Shown here: positions 33,171 to 41,947 of the stretch, piece by piece | Layout of the letters: every line of letters begins with the position of its first letter | Position numbering within the stretch: position 1 is the first letter of the stretch | Source of the DNA: Streptomyces diastatochromogenes | GTDB taxonomy: Bacteria > Actinomycetota > Actinomycetes > Streptomycetales > Streptomycetaceae | Length of the DNA stretch: 64,000 nucleotides | Assembly: GCA_001418405.1 (NCBI GenBank) | Contig: LIQL01000244.1 | Coordinates: 27,065 to 91,064 of the forward strand | Direction of reading: 5' to 3' | Made by a program: the position numbers and the translations under genes | The notes under the pieces: model-generated | Database searches by the model: none | What the model was told of the DNA's origin: nothing | The model's input: only the letters and a program-made list of their open reading frames with translations

Positions 33171-34409
33171 ATGATGGGAAACGGCAACAACGGCTTCTCC
33201 GAAGCAGGGCTCCGCAGGCTGCGCGAGGTGCTGGAACGGCATGTGGAGTCCAAGAAGATTCCCGGGCTCGTTGCCCTGGTCGGCCGGGGCGAGGAGACCC
33301 ATGTCGAGGCGATCGGGACAATGCGCCATGACGACGGCACCCCCATGCGCCGGGACACCATCTTCCGCATGGCATCCACGACCAAGCCCGTCGCGGTCGC
33401 CGCGACCATGGTTCTGCTGGACGAGTGCCGGCTGCGACTGGACGACCCGATAGACCAGTGGCTGCCCGAACTCGCCGACCGGCGGGTCCTCAAGCGCGCA
33501 GACGGCCCGCTGGACGAGACCGTACCGGCGCGGCGTCCGATCACCGTACGCGACCTGCTCACCTCGACCTGCGGCCTCGGACTGGACATGACGGCGATGG
33601 GCTCCCCGATGATGGGCGCGTACTTCGAGCAGAGGGTCTACGGCGAGAACGGATGGATGCTGCCGGCCGTGGAGCCGGACGAGTGGATGCGCCGCCTGGG
33701 CGCACTTCCGCTGATGTACCAGCCCGGAGAGCGGTGGCTGTACAACGTCAGCGACGACGTGCTGGGCGTGCTCGTCGCCCGAGTGACCGGCCAGTCCTTC
33801 GAGGCGTTCCTGCGCGAGCGCATCTTCGACCCGCTGGGCATGAAGGACACCGGCTTCCACGTGCCCGCCGACAAGATCGACCGGCTGCCGCCCCTCTACG
33901 CCCCCGATCCGCAGACCGGCGAGTTCACGGTGGAGGACCCGGCCGCAGGGGGACACCACAGCAAGCCCCCAGCGTTCCAGTCCGGCGGCGGTGGACTCGA
34001 CTCCACCGTCGACGACTACCACGCCTACTTCCGGATGCTGCTCAACCACGGAATGCACGGCACCGAACGGATCCTGTCCCGGCCCGCGGTCGAGCTGATG
34101 ACCACCAACCGCCTCACACCGGAGCAGACGGCCGCCCTGCAGTCCTGGGCCCGCAGCGTCGTCCACCTGTCACATGGTCAGGGGCAGACCGGTGGCTGGG
34201 GCTTCGGGATGACGGTGCGCACCTACCGCGGCGACTACGCGCCGATTGGTCAGTTCGGCTGGGACGGCGGAGCCGGCACCACGACATACGCCGACCCGCA
34301 CAACCAGCTCGTCGGCATCTTGCTCACCCAGACCGGGATGTCCACCCCGGACTCGGCACGGGCCATGCAGGACTTCTGGACCACCCTCTACCAGGCCATC
34401 GACGACTGA
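33171..34409 (+). CDS. serine hydrolase, beta-lactamase/class C esterase family
   Basis: 412 residues. The SxxK motif is STTK in FRMASTTKPVAVAATMV; the second motif Tyr lies in GERWLYNVSDDVLGVLV; SGGGGLDSTVDDY and GQFGWDGGAGTTTYADP correspond to the C-terminal strand region where His/Lys-Gly would be. This fits class C-type esterases (EstB, LovD-like, 6-aminohexanoate hydrolase) rather than a true beta-lactamase: there is no signal peptide. AAGGAGATAC precedes the ATG. It probably belongs to the PadR-DUF1048 unit (146 bases downstream). Confidence 0.85.
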   Translation: MMGNGNNGFSEAGLRRLREVLERHVESKKIPGLVALVGRGEETHVEAIGTMRHDDGTPMRRDTIFRMASTTKPVAVAATMVLLDECRLRLDDPIDQWLPELADRRVLKRADGPLDETVPARRPITVRDLLTSTCGLGLDMTAMGSPMMGAYFEQRVYGENGWMLPAVEPDEWMRRLGALPLMYQPGERWLYNVSDDVLGVLVARVTGQSFEAFLRERIFDPLGMKDTGFHVPADKIDRLPPLYAPDPQTGEFTVEDPAAGGHHSKPPAFQSGGGGLDSTVDDYHAYFRMLLNHGMHGTERILSRPAVELMTTNRLTPEQTAALQSWARSVVHLSHGQGQTGGWGFGMTVRTYRGDYAPIGQFGWDGGAGTTTYADPHNQLVGILLTQTGMSTPDSARAMQDFWTTLYQAIDD

Positions 34410-34623
34410 CCTGCCTACCTGGCCAAGGCCGGTCCGGCAACGGAACGGTTTGAGGTGCTTGGTCATCGGCATGGTCGTTGGCGGCCGTCGGCAGCGGCGT
34501 GACGTTCTTGGAGACCTCGTTGAGGGCGTGCAGGCTGCACGCCAGCGCGAGCACGTGGCCTTCGTCCTGTCCAAGGTCGGTGGCGTCGACGCTGGTCCAG
34601 CGTCCGTACTGTTCAGCGGGCAT
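34324..34623 (-). CDS. small unrecognised ORF after the Tn3 relic
   Basis: An ATG at 34623 with GAAGGA 8 bases upstream opens a frame whose first 45 codons look protein-like (TSVDATDLGQDEGHVLALAC, LHALNEVSKNVTPLPTA). After about 34445 the sequence becomes arginine/proline-rich and overlaps the end of the convergent serine hydrolase gene, so the true C-terminus is probably lost. Family unknown. Confidence 0.3.
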   Translation of the reverse strand: MPAEQYGRWTSVDATDLGQDEGHVLALACSLHALNEVSKNVTPLPTAANDHADDQAPQTVPLPDRPWPGRQVSRRWPGRGWSRSPAWPVPSPGWTSRSG

Positions 34624-34641
34624 GCGCGGGTCCTTCGGTGC

Positions 34642-35688
34642 TCAGGCGGCCGTGCCGAAACCCTCGGCGTGCAGGTCCTGGTCGCGGAGCTGGGTGAAGT
34701 CGACGTCGAGCTTGGGGTCGTATGCCTCGGGCTGGATGCCGAGTTCGTGGGTGGAGTACTCGCCGAATCGTTTGATGTGCTCGGTCAGGTATGGCGAGAT
34801 GTGCGCCAGGTCTTCCGGGTCGATCTCCCATCCCTCCTCCAGGAGCTGGCGGACGATCTCCGCGATGTCGAGGGCGTTGTGAAGGATGACGGCGTTGGTG
34901 AGCAGGGCGTTGAACTTCATCGCCTTCTCCTGCTCGATGGGGTCGTTGTCGGCGAGGACGCCTTGGTTGCCGAAGCCGACCCACTGGGAGAACCGGTTGA
35001 ACGACTCGACCTTGTTCGTCGCCGCGGTCACCCGCCGGCGAAGCAGCGCATCGGAGAGGTAGCGCAGCAGCTGCACGGTGCGGATCACGCGGCCGACCTC
35101 GCGGAACGCGGTGTAGGTGGAGTTCTTGTACGAGCCCGACCGCAGCCGCTTCAGCAGCGTGGAAGAGGAGATCGCGCCCTCGCGCACGGACACGGCCACC
35201 TTCATCAGGTGCCGGAACTGGGACTCGATCAGGTCCCAGTCGATGACGTTCTTGCCCGGCTCGCCGAACAGGGAGTCGATGTGGACGTACTCGCTCTGCT
35301 TGGACGGGCGGTAGAAGGTCAGGCCCTTCCAGTTCCTGATCCTGGGCATCAGGTCGAAGCCCAGCAGATGCGCCAGGGCGAAGACCGGCACGCTCTGGCC
35401 CTGGGTGTCGGCGTGCACGGTGGTCGGCTTGACCTCGGACGTGTTCTTGAGGAGGCCCTCGATGATGTAGACGGCCTCCCACACCCCGCACGGGATGAAG
35501 TGTGTGAACAGCGCGATGTAGGTGTCGGAGATGTGGTGGTAGGCGATCCCGCCCGCCTTGCCGTACCTGACGCTCGTCTCGGCGAGCAGGTTGTTGAGGT
35601 AGGTGTCCATGTGGGTGCCGTCCGCCGCCACGGCGGTGCCGTCGCCCCACGCCTGGGAGATGTCCAGGCGGGCGCCGCACCGTCAGTA
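34642..35688 (-). pseudogene. Tn3-family transposase, C-terminal third only
   Basis: About 349 codons of the DDE half of a Tn3 transposase remain: catalytic Asp in WGDGTAVAADGTHMDTYLNN, the second in VHADTQGQSVPVFALAHLLG and Glu in NKVESFNRFSQWVGFGNQG, ending at a stop at 34642. A complete protein is near 1000 residues, so the N-terminal two-thirds is missing; the frame is cut near 35688 by unrelated sequence. No Tn3 inverted repeat or matching resolvase site was found, though a serine recombinase lies 2.6 kb away. Confidence 0.85.
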
Positions 35689-35807
35689 GAGAGCGTTCCG
35701 CACCGACGCCTGGACGCGGCCGGCGCCGCAGCCCCGCGAACCCGCCGAAGCTCTCCACGGCCTTGGTGACGGCCCCCAGGCCGCCGGCCTGCACCAGCTG
35801 GCCCTGC

Positions 35808-35978
35808 GACCGAGTTGGCCACCGAGGTCGGCATGGAGCAGTCCGCCTGCTCCCACCAGCTGCGTCTGCTGCGTAACCTCGGCCTCGTCGTCGGCACCCG
35901 CAAGGGCCGCTCGGTGGTCTACTCGCTCTACGACAACCACGTCGCCGAACTCCTCGACCAAGCCATTTACCACATACC
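35808..35978 (+). pseudogene. ArsR/SmtB-family metal-sensor fragment (CzrA type)
   Basis: About 56 codons: LATEVGMEQSACSHQLRLLR (recognition helix), NLGLVVGTRKGRSVVYSLYD (wing) and HVAELLDQAIYHI. The alpha-5 metal site D-x-H...H of zinc/cobalt sensors such as CzrA is visible, but the sequence breaks off before the last His ligand. The N-terminal helices are missing. It sits between Tn3 and YncE-like fragments. Confidence 0.75.
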
Positions 35979-36349
35979 CCCACCGGTGTGCCGTCGGCCG
36001 TGATCAGGACGGCGGTATGGCCTTCGTCCTCCAGCTGGGCGGCGACCGCGGTGGCCGGGTGCGTGCTGCCGGCCAGCAGCCGGGCCCCCGCGTGGACGTC
36101 GACCTCGATGACCTGGCTCGCGCCGAGGTGGGCGATGAACAGCAGGCCGCGGCCGGGGTCGAGGCTCGCGTAGTCGAGGCGGGAGTTGTCGCCGGGCAGG
36201 GCGATCTTGGCTACCTGGCGAAGCGGCAGTGCCACCTTGGGTGGCTCGCTGTCGCGGGTGAGCAGAACACCGGCCACCGCGGCGGCAACGGCGAGGAGCA
36301 CTGCGGCGGCGAGGGCCAGCAGGGCGCGGGGGCTGAGGCGACAGGTCAT
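35978..36349 (-). pseudogene. YncE-like secreted beta-propeller protein, N-terminal part
   Basis: An ATG at 36349 with GGAAAG ahead encodes a signal anchor (ALLALAAAVLLAVAAAVAGV) and the first propeller strands: KIALPGDNSRLDYASLDPGR, LLFIAHLGASQVIEVDVHAG and GHTAVLITADGTPVG. Sense stops at about 35978 where the ArsR fragment abuts. Full-length relatives are about 330 residues; two-thirds is deleted. Confidence 0.7.
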
Positions 36350-36530
36350 GTGGGGAGCTTTCCGGGGTTGGAGATCAGGGCGGAGAGAGCGAGGAGGCGT
36401 CAGAGGATGACGCCGGCTTGTGGTGCGGAGCAGGCGGCCGACGCCGCGGGCGGCGATCTGACCGACGCTCTTCCGCCGAACGGATCACCGCCCGCCGCCT
36501 CCACCGCTATGGAGGCGGACGACCGGCCAC

Positions 36531-37334
36531 TCAGTTCAGGTGGCGTTGGGCGAGCAGGGGCGCGAGGGCGGTCAGGGGCGCGCAGCGGGCGCCGGTGCGG
36601 GTCGGCCGTGCGCCGAGCGCGTCGAGGCCGTGGCCGATCCGGCTCCGGCCGGTCACGACGTGGGAGCCGGCGCGGCCGCGCATGAGCTGCATCTCTTCTT
36701 CGCTCCGACGCGGGAGGAGGCCGCGTCCGCCGAGGCCGGTGCCGTTCAGGGTGCCGGCGAACACTTCGTCCCCGGCCTCCTTCGCCACGGGCAGCGGTTC
36801 GCCGGTGATGGTGGCCTGGTCGACCTCGCTCGCCCCGCCCAGTACCCGGCCGTCGGCGCCGATGCGCTCACCGGGCCGTACCAGAATCGTGTCCCCCACG
36901 CGCAGTTGCCCGGTGGGGACGGTCTCCTCGCCGCCGTCGTCAAGCAGTCGGGTGGCGGTGGCAGGGGCCAGGTCGAGCAGGCCGCGTACGGAGTCGGCCG
37001 TGCGGGCGGTGGCGATCGCCTCCAGCGCGCCGGAGGTGGCGAAGATGACGATCAGCAGCGCACCGTCCAGCACCTGCCCGATCGCTGCCGCCCCGAGCGC
37101 GGCGACCACCATCAGCAGGTCCACGTCCAGCGTCTTCTCCCGCAGGGCCTGCAGGCCGGCCCAGCCGGGCTCCCAGCCGCCGGTGACGTAGACGGCCGCG
37201 AACAGCGGCCCCCACGACCAGGCGGGAGCGCCGGTCAGGTACAGCGGCAGTGCGATCAGGAACAGGGCCAAGGCTGCCGCCGCCCAGCGGGCCTCGGGCA
37301 GCGCGAAGATCCGGGTGCGCCGTCGGGGCGCCAC
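36531..37334 (-). pseudogene. heavy-metal P-type ATPase, N-terminal fragment
   Basis: From about 37334 the frame encodes membrane helices (WAAAALALFLIALPLYLTG), REKTLDVDLLMVVAALGAAA, DGALLIVIFATSGALE and the actuator domain with VRPGERIGADGRV and the ITGEPLPVAKEAGDEVFAGT dephosphorylation motif (TGE). After NGTG at about 36745 the sequence no longer matches a P-type ATPase, and the DKTGT phosphorylation site is absent. It would be a zinc/cadmium/cobalt-type exporter if whole. The following 200 bases stay open but are unrelated. Confidence 0.78.
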
Positions 37335-37401
37335 CGCATCGCGGGCACGCGGGCACGCTTCCGGCCGACGCGTGAGCCGGGGCGGAGCGTGCGGGCAGTG
37401 C

Positions 37402-37839
37402 CTACTGCCGCCAGACGCAGTGAAGCGCGAGGGCGAACCGGCCGCCCGGGGAGCCTTTGCCGCCCGGCGGATCACCAGGAGCGGTAATGCCTGGGCCGCA
37501 GGGAGCCGGCGCGCCGGCCGGGATCAGGGCATGGCCGTCGTCGCCCGGCTCAAGGACGAGGTCATCGGTCGAAACGGACCGCGGCCGATCAGCGGCGTGA
37601 TCGATGTGCCCGCCCGCCTGGTGATCGTGCTCGGGGGCCGGGACGTCTGCTCCGCCATGGCCGCCCTCCGCGCCGTGGTGCGCGGCTACCGCTTCGACGC
37701 CGTCCAGGTGCGGCCCTTGGAAAGAGGCACCGTGCACCGCGCCCGCGAGGTGGACGACGACGATCACGACGAGACCGAGCAGCAGGCCCACCCGGCCCGA
37801 ACGCCCGGCGGTCCTCGCCCTGATCCGTACACCGATCAC
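37402..37839 (-). CDS. small hypothetical membrane protein (possibly DUF6153-like)
   Basis: From a GTG at 37839 the frame gives a basic start, one hydrophobic segment (VGLLLGLVVIVVVHLAGAVH) and a His-rich tail (VAAHHGAEGGHGG, EHDHQAGGHIDHAAD). That pattern recalls small DUF6153-type actinobacterial proteins that sit near metal genes. No clear ribosome site, and the last 50 codons are proline/glycine-rich and doubtful. It could be a degraded gene. Confidence 0.3.
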   Translation of the reverse strand: MIGVRIRARTAGRSGRVGLLLGLVVIVVVHLAGAVHGASFQGPHLDGVEAVAAHHGAEGGHGGADVPAPEHDHQAGGHIDHAADRPRSVSTDDLVLEPGDDGHALIPAGAPAPCGPGITAPGDPPGGKGSPGGRFALALHCVWRQ

Positions 37840-37871
37840 AGGCGCAGAGTATTCGATCAAACACCGTGAGT

Positions 37872-38030
37872 CACATTCGAGCGCGCGGGGAATGGCCGGA
37901 CGCAGCGCGCCCGTTGCGCCATCACTTGCCCGTCCGCACGTTGATGCCCACGATCCGGGCTGCCTCCGCGTACCCCACACCTTGATCCACCAGCTGAAGG
38001 TAGACCCGGCGTTCTTCCGTCAAAGCACGG
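37872..38030 (-). pseudogene. IS30-family transposase N-terminal relic
   Basis: The frame reads ALTEERRVYLQLVDQGVGYA, EAARIVGINVRTGK, then TGA (37922-37924), then WRNGRAASGHSPRAR. IS30 proteins have RTGKRWRNGR here, so CGA-to-TGA produced the stop. The catalytic region is absent. A run of nine C at 38032-38040 lies next to it. Confidence 0.65.
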
Positions 38031-38207
38031 ATCCCCCCCCCAGTTGACCGAGCGGTCCCGGACCTTGAATTCCACCGCATCCCCTGAGCTGGCGCGTTGC
38101 GACGATCACTAGAACTCAAGGAGGACAGGGGCCGTCATGAACGGGCGCGCGTTGAGGTCCCGTGTCGGGGGTGTCATCGGATGGAGACCGGACTGGGTTC
38201 GGGGCCG

Positions 38208-38717
38208 CTACGGCGGCCTGGACCGGGTGTAACTCGGGTCCCACGGTTCGGGCGAGCCGGGCGCCCATCCGTAGTGCAGCTTCCGGGCCCACCATGTCAG
38301 TTCTCGCCAGGCGTGTTCCTCTTCGCGGCCCCATGTGTTCCCGGCTCGTTCTACCAGGTCCAGGGCCATTGCGGCACGCTGTTCAATCAGGGCGAGTTGT
38401 CCGCGGACCCCTTCGGGAAGTGCGTCGCCACGAGCATTCATCATCGAGTGCAGATGCTCGACACAGTTCGTCAGGTGCCGGCGGATGGCTTTGACGTGGA
38501 AGACGGACGGGCGAGGTTCGGCAATCTCGTCAAGGAACGCCCCCGTGGCGAGTGCGTGCCAGTAGCGCGCCTCACGGAAGAGAGGTTCGTGCACGTACTT
38601 GGGTACTCGGCTGAACGGGGGCGACAGTGTTCCCCCGGCCGCCCTTGCTTCGGCGCGCGCTTGCTTGACCCATTCCTTCACCAGCCGCTGTACGTCTTCC
38701 GCGATCCCGGACTTCAA
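38208..38717 (-). CDS. hypothetical protein
   Basis: 169 residues, mostly helical and charged: DVQRLVKEWVKQARAEARAA, RVPKYVHEPLFREARYWHAL, AIRRHLTNCVEHLHSMMNAR and WRELTWWARKLHYGW. I do not recognise a family. The TTG start is preceded by GGGAGGGGG at about 6 bases, and codon use is that of a real gene, so I regard it as expressed rather than a relic. It is isolated between the IS30 relic and a 350-base region (38718-39071) without genes. Confidence 0.55.
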   Translation of the reverse strand: MKSGIAEDVQRLVKEWVKQARAEARAAGGTLSPPFSRVPKYVHEPLFREARYWHALATGAFLDEIAEPRPSVFHVKAIRRHLTNCVEHLHSMMNARGDALPEGVRGQLALIEQRAAMALDLVERAGNTWGREEEHAWRELTWWARKLHYGWAPGSPEPWDPSYTRSRPP

Positions 38718-39071
38718 CGGGCCCCCTCCCGATGTCTGTGGGGCTGGTGCGACAGTGCCCCGGCCCTCTCCGTTGGTCTGCTCCGTGAGCGCACGCGACG
38801 TGTCGTGTGCGCCACAACCCTCGTCTGGCTGAGAGTGCCCCCCACCCCACAGACCCTCAGCTTTTCCTGTGCCAGCACCAGGCTGGCCGCAGGTAAGGCG
38901 AGTGTGGGCAGGTCAGAACTAAAGGGGCCGAGGGTGTTGCTGAATGCTCGGCGAGCAGCGAGCCCTCCCGGCTCACCCACGGCGGGCACTCTACTCCGCA
39001 TGCAGCGACTTTGAATACTAACAGCCTCAAAATGACTACTTAATGTGACTAACGTTCGTGCCTGCCCAGCA

Positions 39072-39148
39072 GGCCGCGATCCGCAGCCTCGCCCACACCT
39101 GGGCCGCCGAACTCGCCGACCGCGCCGTCCGCGTCGACGCCCTCACCC
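39072..39148 (+). repeat. fossil of an SDR gene segment
   Basis: Matches 30511-30587 at 72 of 77 bases and still reads QAAIRSLAHTWAAELADRAV. No start, cofactor loop or C-terminus is present, so it is a relic of a related SDR gene. Confidence 0.8.
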
Positions 39149-39287
39149 GGATGCCGGCAGTGAGCCCGTCCGGCCCGCAGCCAGGGCCAGGGCAGCGGGC
39201 CGGTCAGGTGGGACGGACCAGGCAACGAGCAGCAGCCTGGCGACGTCCGGACGCGGCACGGGGCGCACCGGCCGAGCAGACGAGGCC

Positions 39288-39364
39288 CACGCAGTGCGCG
39301 AGCGCCGGCGCAGCATCGACCTGGTCCGCTACCGGTACTACGGCAACGACCACATCGGCCTGGA
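39288..39364 (+). repeat. dispersed repeat, copy B (fossil of the DUF5655-type gene)
   Basis: Matches the complement of 737-813 at 73 of 77 bases and reads AVRERRRSIDLVRYRYYGND. It is only 139 bases from the SDR fossil, and neither has flanking gene sequence, so the 39.07-39.37 kb block is a composite of debris. Confidence 0.85.
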
Positions 39365-39426
39365 CAGGCGCCGGCCTTGCCTTCGACATCCCGACGTCAC
39401 CCTGACCAGCCGAAGTCAGTAACGCC

Positions 39427-39948
39427 CTACTCCCTGGCCGCGTCGAGCGCGGCCACGAGGCCGGCAAGGTCCCCGTCGTAGACGATCATTGCCTCATCCT
39501 CGGAGGGGGGATCGAAGCGGGCGAAGAAGTCGTCCAGTGCCTCTTCGGTGACCATCAGCGCGTTGGCGTCCTCGCGCCTGTTGCGCTCGGCCAGGCGTCG
39601 CAGCAGTTCGTCACGGTCAGCGGGGAGGTAGACGACCAGGGGGCGCGCGCCGGCCTCCACGGCGGTCTGCCGCCAGGCGTCGCGTTCGGCGCGACGCCAC
39701 AGGCCATGGTCCAGAACGACGTCGTTGCCCGCCTCGATCTCCTTGGCGACCCGTTGCCGGATCGCCTCCACCACGGGCCGCTCCCGCTCGAAGTACGTGT
39801 TCTCGGGGTAGTCCACGCCGTACCGCCCGTGGATGCGGAATACCTCCTCGTCCACGGACAGCCGGGTGAAGCCGCGGCCGACCAGGGCCTGGGCGACGGT
39901 GGTCTTCCCGGAGCCGATCAGACCGGCCAGGAGAACGGCGAGTGGCAC
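39427..39948 (-). CDS. P-loop kinase-like ATPase
   Basis: 173 residues. Walker A is GLIGSGKTT near the N-terminus, followed by FTRLSVDEEVFRIHG (substrate acid), VLDHGLWRRAERDAWR and a lid with LLRRLAERNRREDAN. This is the small zeta-toxin/chloramphenicol-phosphotransferase-like kinase class, which phosphorylates small molecules, nucleosides or sugars. GTG start with AAGGAAGATCAC ahead. It is the last gene of the glycosyltransferase operon, 37 bases after the GT92-like gene, and may phosphorylate the glycosylated product or a sugar donor precursor. Confidence 0.78.
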   Translation of the reverse strand: MPLAVLLAGLIGSGKTTVAQALVGRGFTRLSVDEEVFRIHGRYGVDYPENTYFERERPVVEAIRQRVAKEIEAGNDVVLDHGLWRRAERDAWRQTAVEAGARPLVVYLPADRDELLRRLAERNRREDANALMVTEEALDDFFARFDPPSEDEAMIVYDGDLAGLVAALDAARE

Positions 39949-39985
39949 GTGATCTTCCTTTCCGCAGCGCGCGTGCTCGGTGTCG

Positions 39986-40852
39986 CTAGTGGTTGCCGGT
40001 GTGAGCGTACGGCCGCCAGGCGGTGAAGACGCCGCGGGCTTCCTCGGCCCAGCCCGACGGCAGGTGGCCGAGGCTCACCCGTCGGAATGCGAAGCGGGTG
40101 TCGCTGGCGTTGATCACGCCGCGGTGCTGGTCGATGTGCTCCAGCAGGCGGGTCGCTTCCTCGCGGACGGCGGGCGTGTGTTCCTGCCAGGTCCCAGAGG
40201 TGAAGTGCTGGACGCGTCGTCGCAGATCCTCCAGGACACCCGAGCGCCACTTGAAATGGTGAACCGCGCAGAGGCGGTCCATGTCCGGGCGGTTCCCCGG
40301 GGCCCGGTGGTTTCCCGAAGCCACCACTACGTCGTGGCGGGCGAGGACGACCTTGCGGGGGTCGCCGTGCAGGAGCCGGTGGGTGAGGTGACCTCCGAGC
40401 GGATAGGCGAGATCGAGGCCCCTGTCGGACTGCCAACCGGTCAGACTGCCGTCCGCGGTGATGCGGTCGAGCATCAGCCCGCCGACCACGCGGTGTCCGG
40501 AGCTCTCGGCATGGGCGATCACTTCGGTGAGCGGTGCGGGGTACTGCTGGAACTCGTCGGCGTCGGCGAGGAGGTGCCAGCCTGGCCCGGCACGGTGCCG
40601 GAGGGCGTCTCTCAGCTCGGTGTCGGTGTGCTCGTGCCACGGGCCGATGCTCATGCCGGCGGGCAGGATGCCCAGCTCGCGGACGGCGGCCTGAAGGTCG
40701 TGCCGCTGCGCGTCCGGGACGTGGTCAGGGAAGTGGAAGGCGATCAGGAACCGTTCGATGCCCAGGTGCCGGTAGTGGGCGACCCACGCGGCCAGCAGCG
40801 ACGTCTCGACGGGGCCGACGACGGCGATCAGCGGTGGAGGCGGGATAGGCAT
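39986..40852 (-). CDS. glycosyltransferase family 2/GT92-like protein
   Basis: 288 residues. VVGPVETSLLAAWVAHYRHL and ERFLIAFHFPDH open a GT-A fold, and LLADADEFQQYP holds the metal-binding Asp-x-Asp. RKVVLARHDVVVASGNHRAP and CAVHHFKWRSGVLEDLRRR resemble GT92 (DUF23)-type transferases. No membrane segment. The ATG abuts the stop of the preceding gene (TGAATG), so it is translationally coupled. Acceptor and sugar are unknown. Confidence 0.72.
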   Translation of the reverse strand: MPIPPPPLIAVVGPVETSLLAAWVAHYRHLGIERFLIAFHFPDHVPDAQRHDLQAAVRELGILPAGMSIGPWHEHTDTELRDALRHRAGPGWHLLADADEFQQYPAPLTEVIAHAESSGHRVVGGLMLDRITADGSLTGWQSDRGLDLAYPLGGHLTHRLLHGDPRKVVLARHDVVVASGNHRAPGNRPDMDRLCAVHHFKWRSGVLEDLRRRVQHFTSGTWQEHTPAVREEATRLLEHIDQHRGVINASDTRFAFRRVSLGHLPSGWAEEARGVFTAWRPYAHTGNH

Positions 40853-41947
40853 TCAGGACTCCTTCGTACGCAGCGCCGCGAAGGTGCGGGTGAGGAATTC
40901 GGCCTGCCCTTCGGCCGATCGCATCCCCAGCAAGCCGGGGGCGTCGGGACCGGGCAGCGGAGGCGGCTGGCGGATGACGGCATCCATGACGAGACCGGAT
41001 TCCCTGCCGGTCCCAGGGCGACGGGTGACGAGGGTGGCGTCGGCGGCGCCGTACACGAGCCGCAGCACGGACTCACCGACGGGGCCCGGCACGACGTGGA
41101 CGCGCAGGTCCGGCAAGGCCCGCCACCGCTGGAGGACGTCTTCGTCGAGCGGGCCACCCGCGACCACCAGGTGCAAGGGCTCCTTGAGTCGTTCCAGGGC
41201 GGCGTCGATGACGTCGATGTCCTTGTACGGCCACCAGCCGCCCACCAGGCACACCACGGCCTCGACGCCGGGGACGTCGAACGCGGCCCGCCCGCACTCG
41301 CGTTCAGCCGCGGTCAGGCGCCGCGCGTCATCGACCGCGAACCCACCGACCACTGCGGGCAGGTCCGGGAAGCCTTCGGCGAACTCGTCGGCGACGGCCT
41401 GCGTCGGATACACCGCTATCACCCTCGCCACGCCGCGACGGGCGAGTCGACCCAGGAGCCGTACGGCGGTGTCCTCGGTGGTGACGCACTCGTGGACGAA
41501 CCGCAGGTGCGGCTGTCCGCCCAGGAGCGCGACGGCCCCGTGCAGTGCCTCGCTCGCGGTCAGGATCACCACCGCATCGGCGTCGGGCTCCAGCCGGCAC
41601 GCTGTGCGCAGCGCGGATGCCTCGGCGAGACAACGGGCGAGGAGCGTGACCTGGTGGGGCAGGCGCACGGGCCAGCGGCGAGACCCGAGCAAACGCTGCC
41701 CTGCCGCCGAGATGCCACTCACGAGCCGAGCGGCGGCCAGCAGGAAGCCCGCCCGGTGCCCGGCCCGTCCAATGGCGAGCCGGGCACCTGCCGTGCACAA
41801 GGCACGGGCCGTCTCGGTGGCGATGCCGTGCGGGGCGATGACCAGGCTGCCAGGGCGCGCCTTGGCCAAGGCGACCATCGTGCGGTGGTGATGCCCGCCC
41901 AGGCGGTTCGCGTAAGGCTCGACGAGCACAAGGGGGCCGCCGGTCAT
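40853..41947 (-). CDS. GT-B glycosyltransferase-like protein
   Basis: 364 residues: LVEPYANRLGGHHHRTMVAL, LRFVHECVTTEDTAVRLLG and RVIAVYPTQAVADEF, then a second Rossmann half with VVCLVGGWWPYKDIDVIDAA and LHLVVAGGPLDEDVLQRW, ending in a GRESGLVMDAV region where GT4 enzymes have the Glu-x7-Glu nucleotide-sugar site. It lacks a signal or membrane segment. The start overlaps the previous stop (41944-41947). Confidence 0.68.
   Translation of the reverse strand: MTGGPLVLVEPYANRLGGHHHRTMVALAKARPGSLVIAPHGIATETARALCTAGARLAIGRAGHRAGFLLAAARLVSGISAAGQRLLGSRRWPVRLPHQVTLLARCLAEASALRTACRLEPDADAVVILTASEALHGAVALLGGQPHLRFVHECVTTEDTAVRLLGRLARRGVARVIAVYPTQAVADEFAEGFPDLPAVVGGFAVDDARRLTAAERECGRAAFDVPGVEAVVCLVGGWWPYKDIDVIDAALERLKEPLHLVVAGGPLDEDVLQRWRALPDLRVHVVPGPVGESVLRLVYGAADATLVTRRPGTGRESGLVMDAVIRQPPPLPGPDAPGLLGMRSAEGQAEFLTRTFAALRTKES

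Noticed and set aside
34613..36349. A single 578-codon minus-strand frame
   Set aside because: It joins the YncE-like start to Tn3 transposase sequence in the wrong frame; it is a product of the deletion junctions rather than one protein.
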